Source: Epiperipatus broadwayi (lineage: Eukaryota > Onychophora > Udeonychophora > Euonychophora > Peripatidae). Taken from it: a DNA stretch of 64,000 nucleotides. The stretch spans positions 2,358,001 through 2,422,000 of the forward strand of contig JAQFVV010012531.1 of the NCBI GenBank assembly GCA_028023455.1, written 5' to 3'. The notes below the pieces were generated by a model. That model saw only the letters and a program-made list of their open reading frames with translations. It ran no database searches and was not told where the DNA came from. Shown here one piece after another: positions 11,541 through 22,558 of the stretch; position 1 is the first letter of the stretch, and each line of letters begins with the position of its first letter. Both the position numbers and the translations under genes were made by a program.

Positions 11541-12017
11541 AAAGATAGTAAAAATCAAAAGAATGGAGATGTTAAACAAAACAAAAAATGATTATATCAT
11601 GATGCAGCTTTCGTTAATCATAGAAGAGGTGTCCACAATCTTATGCATGCTGGACCAACAATTTTTCTCTTTTTTTGGTTTACAATCCAAGATATAGTAA
11701 ATAAAATTTGTGTTTAATAATTTTTTTTTATTTTTAACACTATAGAAAACTGCATATCTTGATACCACCTATTGTTTTTATAAAATACTGGACTTCACTT
11801 GTTTCTACTATATTAACTATTATGTTAAAATCAGATATACTTAGAACTTTTACTCTACCACACATATCTTACAGATATAAATAAAGACATCTGGATACTC
11901 TTCAATTGGTCCAGGTTACAGTATCTCAGATGTTTTCATCATCTTTGGTTAATATTTATCAACATCGAATTACTATAATTAAATTGGCTGAAGGGTTTGT
12001 GATGATAGAGTTTAACT
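11541..12017. other. AT-rich DNA, no gene seen
   Basis: No gene or repeat was recognised. Confidence 0.4.
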
Positions 12018-12095
12018 CGTAAGTAATATTTACTAAGGCATTAAACCTTTAAGCATGTGTGCTTGAAAATACGAAGGTAGGGACCTCTACAGGTC
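12018..12095. repeat. Half copy of the hairpin element found at 61803-61959
   Basis: It begins AGTAATATTTACTAAGGC, as does the left arm of the hairpin element. It ends in the same central block, GTAGGGACCTCTACAGGTC, in reverse orientation. Here the second arm is missing. It directly precedes the Penelope-like fragment. Confidence 0.75.
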
Positions 12096-12110
12096 TAGTT
12101 ATATATTGAT

Positions 12111-12401
12111 CTATTTCCAACATCTAATTAATTTGTTAACCACAAAATAATGATTAGAGAAGAACTGACTGTGTTTAAAGTAATGTACCAATAAATATAT
12201 TATTTTAAATGGAAAATAAAAAGTAAAAAAAGAATATTTAAAGAAGCTGCTCAAATGGCAATGGCAAATAATCCCACAAGTCAATCTACTATGATAATCC
12301 TTAATATTAGAAAATGACTTCATTAATCTTGCACTTAGAAAGAAAAAAGCAAATAAATCAAGAGGACCCTTAAAAAAACAGGATAGCCTATTAGCTTAAA
12401 G
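12111..12401 (+). pseudogene. Penelope-like element, 3' part of GIY-YIG endonuclease region (left piece)
   Basis: The plus strand matches the end of the Penelope-like endonuclease frame at 38968-39336. Shared wording includes AAAGAAGCTGCTCA and CAATGGCAAA near 12240, the codons of the conserved KEAAHMTMAK stretch. The following CAGGATAGCCTATTAGCTTAAAG matches the first half of the tRNA-like block of that element. The copy continues at 15094 after the hAT insertion. Stops and indels are frequent, so it is dead. The open frame on the opposite strand (12111-12323) is a shadow. Confidence 0.75.
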
Positions 12402-15093
12402 CAGTGGTATTCAAACATTTTAGTAGTACAACTCCGCATGGGACATAGAGGTAACATGCCGACCCAAAATTTAAAAAATCAAAAATCTAATTCTAATTGC
12501 TCAAAAACTAGGACTAGGTAATATTAAAAATTAGAAAGTTGTTAATTTATTTTTTATTTCATACAAAATAAACATAAGTATCAATACAAGTACAATAAAC
12601 TGAAAATCAACTCTGTAGTTACCAAAATATTAAGTTGAAAAATCGACTAGTATTAATCATTTATAAATAGTTAAATTAAAATATGGCGTATAACACATAG
12701 GAGCTTAAAAAAATCCAATTTAAAAAAACTACAAAAGGAAAATATTTAATGAGATCTATGAGCCTGTTTCTTGTTTACAAGTAGTGATACTTCTGGCTCT
12801 ATTTTGCTCAATTTGAGTCTTAAAGATGGCTCTATTGCTAATTTGTTTCGGTATTTAGATTATAGGTAGAGAAATTAAGAAAATTCCATCTCGCACATAT
12901 AAGATGAGGTAAATAGTAATAATACTTTGAGAGCTGCATCAGACAATTCTGTATATTCATTTCTAACTTTAAGCTAAAAATTACTCAATTCAAGCTCTTT
13001 GAAAACAAATTTTAATTCTCTATTAGATGATAACTCGGTTAGTTTTTCACTTAAATGAAATGATAAATTTTTGGGTAATACACACTGAAAGGGATTTTGA
13101 ATTTATTCAGAGTCAGAAAAATCTTCCAGAAAATATGTATTAAATTGATATTTAAGATCTGTCAAGTGAGTTGTTATATCTTTAATAACTGATTGAATAA
13201 CTTTTAGTTTGTTTTCTATGACAAAACTTTCTAAAGTAGGAAATGCTTCAAAATTTATCTCCTTGCAGTATGAGCACCACAAATCTATTTTCTTTGTAAA
13301 GACTTTAATTTTATCATTGGCCATAAATATATGTAATTGTTCACCATGAAGACTTAAATTCAACTCGTTCAATTTGAGAAAAATATCACTTAAGTAAGCT
13401 AACCTAAATAGCCATTCTTTATCACTTAAAAAGTATATAAATTTTTTATCTTTATTATTGTCATTTAAAAACACAAACACCTCATCTTTAAGTTCAAATA
13501 GTCTTATTAGGACTCTACCCCTCAAAAGCCAATGCACCTCTGTATGTAAAAGAAGCTGCTAATGTTCACTGCCCATTTCTCTGCATATATGTGAAAAAAT
13601 TCTTGAGTTCAGAGGATGCACCTTTATAACATTTATTATTTTAACTCCAGTATCTAAGACAAACTTTAAGTTCAGTGGCATGTTTTTTGATACAAGAGCT
13701 TCTCTATGAATGATACAGCGAACCCATGTTACATTAGGTGAGACTTCTTTGATTAGGTCTCTATACAAGTCCACTGTGTTTTCCAACCATGGCACGCACT
13801 CCATCATTGCATACCCCCACACAATTTTCCCAAGAAATATTGTTTCCTGTGATGTAAGATTTTACCACTTCAAATATTTCTTCTCCCATATTCCTTTGTA
13901 GATCCATGCAAAAAAGAAAGGTTTCTTCAACTTCATTTCTGCATATATTTTGCAAAACAAATTAGTTGTGTAATGTTTTGGCAATCGATAGATTCATCCA
14001 ACTGAAGACTAAAAAATTTACTTTTTTGAATTCTAATTATAAATTCACTTTTCACACTATCTGCCATTTTGACTATTCTGAGACCAATTGTTGTATCAGA
14101 GAGTGGTATTTGATATATCTATTACTTTTCCTTCTTGTCAAACATAATGCCTATAATATCTTGAGCTTCTGGAACAATTAACTCTTCAGCAATTGTGTAC
14201 AACTTGCCAGATTTAGCTATATGATAGCTTACTCGGTAAGAAGCTTCCAATGCTTTTTTGTTAATATTGGTAAAAGTATACATAAAGTTTTGCTTATATG
14301 TCAAATGCCCTATTTTTTTCTTAAAAAAATCAATGATTTTATCTTTGGATTCTGGGTGTTTGGTGTGTAGATGCATCTGCAGTTTATTTGGTTTCAGTGA
14401 CTCGTTTGACAGTACTGCTAGGCACATAAGGCATCTAGCCTTTGGTTTATCATCTTCAGTGCATACAAAACCATATTTTACAAACTCATTGTCAAACTTA
14501 CAAACTCATTTGTTTGCTTTTACTTTTTTAGTCTCGACTCTATAGAAGCAGAAGCTTCTAAACGTATTTGGTCGGTGTGGAAGTTAAAATACAGCCGAAA
14601 TCGAAGCACTCTTCTGTCATTTGTTTCCTCATTGTCTGTTTTTTTAATTATCCTACCAGTTTTTAGCCACTTATCCATGAGGGTTCATAAAATTTATAAC
14701 TTTAAAAACAGTCCATTTATCACAAATACTAAGTTAAAAATGAAATTTTACACTAAAATAATAATTAAATTCACAAATGTGCCACGATGATGATGTACAC
14801 TGTCATTACTTGTTTGCCAAGTCATGTGATTTGCTGAAAGCGATGTTACACGATATCATCCAAGACATATCCGAACCTCTATCTCTTTGAAGTCGTCATT
14901 TTTAAAATAGAATAATCTTCTAGAATTTAATGAAATTTCACATTTTAAAAATTAATATTTTTTCTCAAAATTTTTTGTCAATGATGTATTTGTAATCAAT
15001 TAAATTTATTTACAATTTTTTCATCCATCTTGCGACTAAGGTAATTTTTTGCGACCCTGTTTGGGGTCACGACCCATAGATTGACTATCACTG
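12402..15093 (-). mobile_element. hAT DNA transposon, near full length, inactive
   Basis: The ends are imperfect terminal inverted repeats: CAGTGGTATTCAAAC at the left and, reverse-complemented, CAGTGATAGTCAATC at the right. The element is 2692 bp. Flanking 8-mers GCTTAAAG (12394-12401) and GCTTAGAG (15094-15101) match at 7 of 8 positions, the duplication length of hAT transposition. The interior holds one transposase gene on the minus strand (13103-14500). The insertion lies inside the tRNA-like block of an older Penelope-like copy. Size, ends and duplication together make the boundaries secure. The frame breaks show that it can no longer move by itself. Confidence 0.92.
13103..14500 (-). 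pseudogene. hAT transposase of the ZBED5/FAM200-like group, broken
   Basis: The product would be a cut-and-paste transposase acting on hAT ends. From the N-terminus, a BED-type zinc finger with CLMC and HLHTKH is followed by KKALEASYRVSYHIAKSGK. The first catalytic Asp lies in LQLDES (13991-14007). Next come ISWENCVGVCNDGVRAM with the second Asp region and CIIHREALVSKNMP. Then comes the C-terminal part with GRVLIRLFELKDE and LSDKEWLFRLAYLSDIF, toward the hAT dimerisation region. These are the usual blocks in the usual order. The gene is split over at least four frames, with breaks near 14120, 13950, 13790 and 13548. About 470 codons are traceable, somewhat short of the roughly 600 usual for the group. 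Confidence 0.93.
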
Positions 15094-15210
15094 GCTTAGA
15101 GCATTATTTTAAATATAATATTCATAAATATAAAATCACAAGTTCAATTCCTATTCTAATACTATCAATGGTGAGGCCAGAATACATGAAGAGAAATTCT
15201 ATAGTTACAT
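15094..15210 (+). pseudogene. Penelope-like element, tRNA-like and hammerhead-like end (right piece)
   Basis: Directly after the hAT, the sequence resumes the Penelope-like block. GCTTAGAGCATTATTTTAAA matches the A-box side. CAAGTTCAATTCCTATTCTA matches the B-box side. ACTATCAATGGTGAGGCCAG matches the stretch before the hammerhead-like core at 39960-39980. The core itself is decayed (ACATGAAGAGAAA). It belongs with 12111-12401 as one older insertion. Confidence 0.72.
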
Positions 15211-16380
15211 ATATATTATTAATAAATGAATGAATTTGCATAATTATAAATGAAATTTAAATTTTTCTAATCATTTATAAAGCGCATGTGCATTGGCTTA
15301 ATCGCTAATATCACTATTACTAAGTGGCTATTGTAAAATGGTGAGTATAAGATAATTGAAGATTAAATTGTGGTTATATTGCTCAATAATCAGGCAAATA
15401 TTAGAAAGGTGCATAATTACAATCAGGAACACATTTATTTCCTTGAAAAATCAGTTAATATAAGATGTTTTTTTTTAAAAAAAAAAACAAGAAAAGGTTA
15501 AAGATATAAATAAAAATTTATGTAATTTCATCAGTACTATTACATTCTATGAGTGTAATTGTTAATCTATATTATAGATATTTATTTTCTGAGATGTGAA
15601 GGCCAGAATCATAAACTCATTTTTTCAAAATAATTTTGCTCAATTCATAAGATATTTTAATGTCAATAATCCAGAATAAAAGCATTAACACAATTTATAT
15701 TTCAAGGCTGACTCAATCATAATCTTTAATCTCATTTAGAGTATAGATAACGCTATTTAGAATTACTCTTCAGATTGTAAATAAATTATCAAATAATGTT
15801 TTCTTTAAAAAAAAATTAAACATTTTTTTATTTTCCAGAATCCATAAAACAAAACAACAACAACAAAAAAAAAAACAGTTTCAGAATAATCAAAATGGTC
15901 AACATGATGAGATGGAGAAAAATTAGAATGATAAAAAATCTTAGCCTATACCAATGGTAGGGAGATTGGTTAGATTCTATTAATGCTTTGGTTAAACTTT
16001 ATTTTCCAAATATAATCACATTAATTTGCTTACAGAAAAAATAAGGAAGGATTCAGTACCCATAAGAATATGCATCCCCTCCTCCCACCTGAGGTGTAAA
16101 GCATATTTTACTAAATTTATTGATTATTAAAAATTTTGCTTTTACAGTCAGAAAATCATCACTCATCTGACCAACTCAGATTAATATAGAAAGCAGCTAA
16201 TAGCAATATGTATTCACAGATCAATGGTGCTGTATTGGTATTAACATTTATAATCAGGTAAAAAGAGGTGTCTATACATAGAATTGAAATTAATACATTC
16301 AAACTTTAAATGTTTTTTTGAAATTTATCTATTAGATGATAAAATAAAAAAAATGGCTACTGGATGTATAACTACATTGA
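15211..16380. other. AT-rich DNA, no gene seen
   Basis: No gene was recognised. One exact 14-mer, AAAGCGCATGTGCA near 15280, recurs in the foldback insertion at 40758-40956 and may mark an old copy of that element. Confidence 0.35.
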
Positions 16381-16389
16381 TTCAGTGGA

Positions 16390-17201
16390 TTGCAAGGTCC
16401 CATTGATAAAAACTAGTTTGGATGTGGTGCATTGTGGTTTCTCCCTATACAGAGTCAGGAATCTCTCAGCAACTATGCCAGAGAAACCTGTTAGCAACTT
16501 TACTTCCGTTTCCATTCCCCACCCTAAGTTTTGCCATAATCTTCTCTATCCTGCTCCATCCCATTTCCACAACATAATCTTTGTCAACTACAGTGCCTTC
16601 ATATCTAAATCCTCCTTATCTTTTCCCAAACCCAGCACAAAAACCAATAACCCACTTTCTGTATAATCACTTTGTTTACATTTAGTCTTCCACAACTTCA
16701 TTATCTGTACCCTTTCTGCTTTCAGGCATTTACATTCAATTAACATATAACTAATATTTTCTATGCCTTCCTTACACAACTTGTAGACTAAATCTCCCAC
16801 ATTTTTCCATTTTTGTGTATATTCCCTTGTTGCTAAAGATCCCGTTTGAGCCTCAAACCGTAAACTACTTTCCTTGCTATTATCATAAATTAACTTGCAC
16901 CCAATATTCTGTTTACTTCTATAAATATTTAAACTCTTTTTACTCTTCATCTTTCCAACTCCCTATTCTTTATTAATGCATTAATTCTTCTATCCCATTC
17001 CTTAACACTATAACACTCAACAATTCTCCTAAAACAATCATTCCACCTTTTGTATAAGTAACTGACAAATTCTTTATCCAAATCTTCTGCATACCACATT
17101 ACCTTTCTCATCCATCTTATTGACTGCCCTTTATTCATAACCCCGTTAAATTCTATTTTTGCTATTCTTTTATTATCCATAAACTGCAATCTACCAAACA
17201 T
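16390..17201 (-). pseudogene. LINE reverse transcriptase C-terminal fragment
   Basis: Two overlapping minus-strand frames (17201-16947 and 16950-16588) make one protein end once a small frameshift is allowed for. First comes a basic region after the reverse transcriptase (FMDNKRIAKIEFNGVM, RWMRKVMWYAEDLDK). Then comes ESSLRFEAQTGSLATREY and a cysteine/histidine finger with YKLCKEGIENISYMLIEC. The finger pattern C-x2-3-C, then E, then L-x-x-C is that of LINE C-termini, where it helps bind template or target nucleic acid. The first Cys of the finger and the His are replaced. Everything upstream of this point is absent, as in 5'-truncated LINE insertions. The clade is not certain. The plus-strand frame here is a shadow. 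Confidence 0.68.
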
Positions 17202-17454
17202 TGGAGGAAGAGATTATATTGCACTGCCATATGGTAATCATTGATAACTTAAGCTTATGAAGCTGAGAAAAATCAAATGACATGTTGATATTAATATATC
17301 TAACCAAAATAAAAAGTTGTTCGAAATTATTAAAATGATTAGTCAGAGAGATGGTTCCAGATAGTTCAAACCTTACTTTTTTGAATTTCATGTTTTAGCT
17401 TGATATTAAAATAAACAATTAAAGATTTCTGACATATTCATGACTTTAAAAAGA

Positions 17455-17678
17455 CAAAACTCTCCCTACAGTATTGCCACTCAATGCAAGCCAGAGTAAT
17501 CAATGGATGCCCGAAGGCTTGTGCATAAAATCCCATCTAGTGCCTACTCATTCAATATCTCCAGACTAGTTTGTGGGTTGTGGCCTTCATTGGTGAGGGG
17601 CCTTGGATCTGAGAGCACCGCACCTAGATCTTAGGATCTAATGCAACCCTCCAGCAGCCACCTGTAGGGAGAGTTTTG
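17455..17678. mobile_element. Short element with perfect 17-bp terminal inverted repeats
   Basis: CAAAACTCTCCCTACAG at 17455-17471 is the exact reverse complement of CTGTAGGGAGAGTTTTG at 17662-17678. The 224-bp interval is much richer in G and C than its flanks and has no frame. The symmetry suggests a MITE. I cannot see a clear target duplication, so the superfamily is unknown. Confidence 0.6.
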
Positions 17679-17689
17679 CCTGTTTTAAT

Positions 17690-19140
17690 AACAATTATAA
17701 GCAAGCATAAGAAATGGTGATCATGTGATGTTTATTGGCTTATATTCATAACTACATTAATTTTAGTTTTGTATCTCAAGTGCTCATTAGACAAAAGCTA
17801 AAAACAAACCTAAGGATGGAATTAAATTGCACAACCACCAAATTCTCATTAACAACTCAATCTTACAATAGATCAGAAAGAAGAATTGCTCTTATTTACT
17901 GATCAATACTGTTCACTCTTGATATATATTATCATCCAGAAGAATGAAATATGTAATTTAGTGAAGTGATAGTATGATAGATCACAGATCTCAAAGTTTC
18001 TGAAATAAAGGTCAACCATTCACTTCTGGTGCTTAAACATCTCATGATTCCTAAGTGACTAATCATGATTCAAAAAAATATTTATGGACTTTAGGCAATT
18101 CAATAGATGGTGCATAATTTTAGCAATTCCTCTCTTAATAGTTCCAAAGTGGATTTCAAGTAAAATATTTCTAAATAACATAACTTTTTTCTTCTCAAAG
18201 TTAAGTCTCAATTATGAGCCAGCTACCTGAAAGAAAAATTCTATATATGCTCATAATGAGAAAAAATTTTTAGATGACTCAAGTGAATGAACTCAAACTC
18301 TATACTTTCTTATTAATATATGTTCAAGTCAGATTCTCTTGGTAAAGGAATATACTAATCACTAAGCTAAAAACCCATTTTTGTTATAATAAATATAAGC
18401 AATAAGGCTTACATTATGAATATTTTCTTTTAGTATAATACAATAGGCCATATCATAACAAATATATACTAGACAGTTGTGAAAAATACATTTGCTTCAA
18501 CTACATAGCCACACACACTGTACAGCATAAAAGGCAGAAATGATCATGAACTATATTCTCAGACAGTATGCAGGTGAGTACCTAGAAATAATGCTTTGCG
18601 ACCAATTGAAAATCCAAAATGTACAGCTGTGCACACAGATCTTACAGATGATCATTCATTTAAAAATTAGCAGCCCTAATTCGAGAATTTATTTGATAGA
18701 TTTTTGGCAAAAAGCAATTAAACCTCTAGCCTAGAATTCAGATGATTTTGACCAGATGTTATCTTCTCTATAAAAAGAATAATTTCGATAGTCATAATAA
18801 AAGTGCCTTAAAAAATGATATGAGCCAACAAAACCTTAACTTCTGTTACTATAATGACTTTATAGCATTAAATAGGTATGTAGGCAGACTTTTAAATCAA
18901 TCGCAAATATATTTTAAAAACTACTTAGCAAGTTAATTGTTTTCATTCATAAAATCACTTTTGTTTTAATAACATAGACTGAAAGCTATATTAAAGAAAT
19001 CAATAGTAAGTATGACCTTAGTAAAGCCATTGCATGGTGTATTGTTGGCTTCATGCAAAACATCAAGAGTTAAAAAAAAAAAAAATGTTGCAAATATAAA
19101 TATTATTCTAATATAAAACAGATTAAAATTTTTTTATATT
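17690..19140. other. AT-rich DNA, no gene seen
   Basis: Two neighbouring 64-codon frames (18540-18734, 18742-18936) on the plus strand have no recognisable motif. I treat them as chance frames. Confidence 0.35.
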
Positions 19141-19141
19141 A

Positions 19142-19760
19142 AATACTTTTATTTACTTACCATACATTAAAAAGAAAAAAAAAATGTTTCTTCAACCACA
19201 ACTGAGGTTTATGAATTTAGAGATAAAAGTATGAAGGGTCCAGAAATTAAGTAAATCCCTTACAATAGGGATTGACTAATTAATTTCTGCCCGCCCCCCT
19301 CCAATGCTGTTATTTCAAATTAAATCCAAAAACCTCAATAATGGTTGAAGAAACAATTTTTCTTTTAGTACCAATAAATAAGAGCATTCAATGTAAAAAA
19401 AAAAATTATCTCTATTATTTTTAACTTTTTAGTTTTGCCACAGTAAATAAAAATGTAAAACTACATTGTATATTAAGTTAACTTAACCCTTATAGTTGGT
19501 ATATATATATAATTGAATAAGTTTACTGATCTCTATTTATTAATTATGTAAGTAAAATGCCATTTTCTGTAATGATGATCAAGATTTAGGATTTAGAGAA
19601 CTTTCTCTCATTCCAGTTGTATGCTGTTTCAATATGTGAGATATTGGTTTCTTTATATTTTATCATTACAATTGGCAAGCCGTAAATCATGGGGCATGTT
19701 GAAGTCTTTCTTTACCTCCCCCCTTGGTACCTGTGCATACTATTACAGTTTGGGAAAACT
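19142..19760. repeat. Dispersed repeat R1, copy 1 (with palindrome)
   Basis: The palindrome from about 19186 to 19365 has arms TTTCTTCAACCACAACTGAG and, inverted, CTCAATAATGGTTGAAGAAA, around a C-rich centre. It is followed by the common GCCACAGTAAATAAAAATGT block. A further block at 19541-19760 (GTAAGTAAAATGCCATTTTC, then CTGTAATGATGATC) recurs at 25810-26035. The same order of blocks appears near 33300 and 61470. No frame is supported; the 79-codon frame at 19621 is part of the repeat. Confidence 0.75.
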
Positions 19761-19995
19761 AAATTCATTTCAAATTAATGTTTTAAAGATAGGGTTGTCT
19801 ATCTTCTCTATTTTATGCATGCTTTGTGTGATTTTTTTTTTAGGTATAAGCAGGGGGTGACAAACCTCATGTAATATGTAATATACATTGAATTTTTTAT
19901 TTATATATATTTAAATATCTAGACTTGTCATAGACTAATTATAACATACGCTATATGGATAATACTAATAAAATGTTGGGTGACCTAGCATTAGC

Positions 19996-20244
19996 TTGTT
20001 TGACCTGATGAATATGATGAAAGAAATGAAAACTGAGTTGAAGGCCAACTTTGCTGAGTTGAAGACAGTGAATGCAAAAATAGATGTTAATTCTACCAAG
20101 ATAAATGCTAGTTTTACTGAATTAAATGCAAAGATAGATATTAGTTCTGCTGAATTGAATGCCAAGATAGATGCTAATTCTGCTAGGATGGATGTCAAGT
20201 TTGTGACTTTTTCAAATAATTTTAGGTTCTTGAAACTAGGTTAA
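19996..20244 (+). pseudogene. LINE ORF1-like coiled-coil fragment
   Basis: The 82-codon frame contains repeated heptad-like units: NAKIDVNSTKI, then NASFTELNAKIDISSAELNAK in similar wording, then NAKIDANSARM. It begins MFDLMNMMKEMKTELKANFA. This is a long amphipathic helix of the kind that trimerises LINE ORF1 proteins, which package the element RNA. The following 20245-20560 continues the helix-rich reading after stops and frameshifts. The frame on the other strand is a shadow. Confidence 0.6.
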
Positions 20245-20567
20245 ATGCTAATGCAAGGGATTTAAAAGCAGAAACAATAGATATTAGAGAAGATTCTAGA
20301 ATTGAAGCTATTTCTCTGAGCGAAAGGTTTGATGAATCTAAGGAGGAAATGAGGATAGAAACTCAAAGGATTTTGACAAAATATGAAGAATCTAGAAGCA
20401 AATTGTTGAAGATAATAAAGCCATAAGGAAAGAATTTAAACATTTAGTTTGAGACAATGCTGTTTGTGTACCATACATGTCCAGATGATAGCTAAAGTTA
20501 AAATTGCTGTTGACCTCCAAAAGATACTGTAAGGAAGTAATGCAAAAACTAATGATGATAAAGAGTG

Positions 20568-20710
20568 CAAGATGTATGAAAGGATGAATTTTGTCATTTA
20601 GTGCAAACTCCAACCATCTTCAGGAGATAGACACCAAGTAAGATGCATGAAAGAATGAAATTTTGTCACTTAGTGCAAACACCAACCATTTTTAAAAGAT
20701 AGACACCAAG
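20568..20710. repeat. Tandem duplication of about 71 bases inside LINE copy A
   Basis: Two adjacent copies share TTTAGTGCAAACTCCAACCA (second copy with ACACC) and end AGATAGACACCAAGT. The duplication adds to the ORF1 breaks. Confidence 0.8.
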
Positions 20711-20725
20711 TTAAAAGATTTTCGT

Positions 20726-21264
20726 TTGAAATTAGGGCAGAACAGTGAGTATGCAAAACTCAATGAAACTGATATTCTTGAAAAATGTAAGTCTGAGATG
20801 CAGAAAGACGTTACAAGTTTATATGTTCACATTGAAGAGTTAAAGTCAGTAGTGCAAATGAAAAATATCATGATGAATTTAAAATATCTTGACAAGTTTT
20901 ATTTATATAATGGTCATAAAGGTAATAATCTTAATTTTGATAGAATGGTAAGGCTGATAGAAATGCATGGCTGTTGCATGAGATAAGTTTTCATCTGAAG
21001 TTTATGAATAATATGTACTTATGTGACTTAAATGTGAGAGAATTTTATCTGAGCATATGTAATTCTAATAAACTATTTGAAAGACAAAGCATTATGGATA
21101 GGGTTAGCTCTTGTCATTTTGTAGTCAAAGATGGTAGAGCAACCTTGAGATGTTTGATTTATAATATGAATTTTAGGAATAGGGTATATTGTCCGAATGT
21201 AATAAAAGATGCAGACTATGAATCTTTATTTCATAAAGAAAAAGGTAGTTATAGTTTGATATGA
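20726..21264 (+). pseudogene. LINE middle region, two overlapping frames
   Basis: Frames 20726-20986 and 20974-21264 overlap by 13 bases and probably were one frame. The first continues the helical ORF1 pattern (ETDILEKCKSEMQKDVTSL). The second contains LFERQSIMDRVSSCHFVV and YNMNFRNRVYCPNV. I do not recognise a named domain in the second part. Its place between the coiled coil and the reverse transcriptase suggests the ORF1 C-terminal, RNA-binding side. Confidence 0.45.
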
Positions 21265-21353
21265 TATGCAGAAGCTATATTTTTAGTTGAACTAAAGCAT
21301 AGATATCCTGATAGAAATTCATATCATTGGTGTAATAGTTTAGATTTTTTTTA

Positions 21354-22276
21354 ATGAATATCCAGACAAGACAAAAAAAAATAAAAGAAAGAATTAATAT
21401 TTTTTCATATTTTAAACTCTATGAAGTGACTAGAACCAAGATTTTCAATGCAATTGCAATAGGAGTACTTAGTTATTATGGACCTTGGTTGAAACTTTAC
21501 AACAAAACGATCCTAAAGATTAGACAGATGGCAAAGAAGTTCATATGGGGGAAGAAATCTAGCCTCCTCTCAACCTCTGTACTCCAGCAACCAATAGATA
21601 AAGGTGGGCTTAACTTAATCGACCCAAAAGCTTATGTTAATTTATTACTGCCAGGGCATATTTGAACATAATGAAGGATCAGTCTTTTAGTCCCCCAACG
21701 GGAGATATAAGAATTTAAAATGAAATGGGAGCTGAGAGAAGATCACATCTTGCTGACATGTTTATAACATACAAAGATTTATAAGATGATCTACATGTCC
21801 AAAGCCTAGATGGAATAAAATATAAAGATTTAACAAAAGGAGATTATCAAAATGAGAATGCGTGGTTGGGGTGTTCACTGAAAAGTGTTCTTAAAAAATT
21901 CCACTCGATATATATGCCTCAATCATCCATGAAGTTTATTTTTAAGCTGATAAATGAAATCCTGCTGACTACCTCCTACCTTAATAAAAGGCTGAGAATG
22001 GAGTTGGATGATGTGTGTATGTTTTGTAAGAAGAGAAAAGAAACATTTATGCACCTGTTTGAGGAATGCCAGGCATTCAGGAATATGAGATCACAAGTCT
22101 TTCATATGCCAATAATAGACCTAAAGGATCTGTTAAAAAAATATGTGATTAGGTTTAATCCGCATAATGCAATGGTTATAATCCATATATTAAAAACAAT
22201 ATGGCTAATTAGATGTTCTTTGGTATTTGACAATAAAAAATTCAACTGGCTGAGAAAGCTAGAGAGATTGGAGTGA
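21354..22276 (+). pseudogene. L1/Tx1-like LINE reverse transcriptase, C-terminal region
   Basis: The first part reads VTRTKIFNAIAIGVLSYYG and AKKFIWGKKSSLLSTSVLQQ, then DKGGLNLIDPKAY. This is the post-palm 'IWG…KGGLGL.D' region of L1/Tx1-like LINEs. After stops, the second part gives FKLINEILLTTSYLNKRL and a zinc-binding end with CMFCKKRKETFMHLFEEC. This C-x2-C, ET-x2-HLF-x2-C pattern is the LINE C-terminal finger. The conserved palm with the catalytic aspartates is absent. Copy B shares each block, which is why I read these two frames as one gene. Confidence 0.82.
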
Positions 22277-22558
22277 TTACTTTAACCTAGGTTTAAAATA
22301 TTGGCCAAAGAATACTATAGAATCGGTGTGGGGAGGATCTGCTCTATCCACATGTGAAATATGGTAGGTAACATCATTTCCAGTCTAAGAATGTATTAGT
22401 AAGGTAAAGAAAGATGACATGTAAATCACTGAGGAAAATACCCAGAGTATTATGACAGTAGTTGAAGAAATGTTGTTAGAAAAACTTAATATAACCTTAG
22501 AAATTATGTAAATTTCCTTGGTTTTAATAAAGAATATTACTTTAAAAAAAAAAAAAAG

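Larger units (their letters stand above)
19990..22558 (+). mobile_element. L1/Tx1-like LINE, copy A, internally deleted, with poly(A) tail
   Basis: In order, there is a coiled-coil ORF1 part, a middle part with a tandem duplication, and then the C-terminal reverse transcriptase region. The tail ends in GTTTTAATAAAG followed by a run of A (about 22544-22558). Copy B at 35283-44107 has the same order and a similar 3' end. The catalytic core of the reverse transcriptase is missing here, which indicates a large internal deletion. The exact 5' end is not visible. Confidence 0.78.

Noticed and set aside
16364-16666. 100-codon plus-strand frame
   Set aside because: It lies opposite the LINE C-terminal fragment and has no domain, so it is a shadow.
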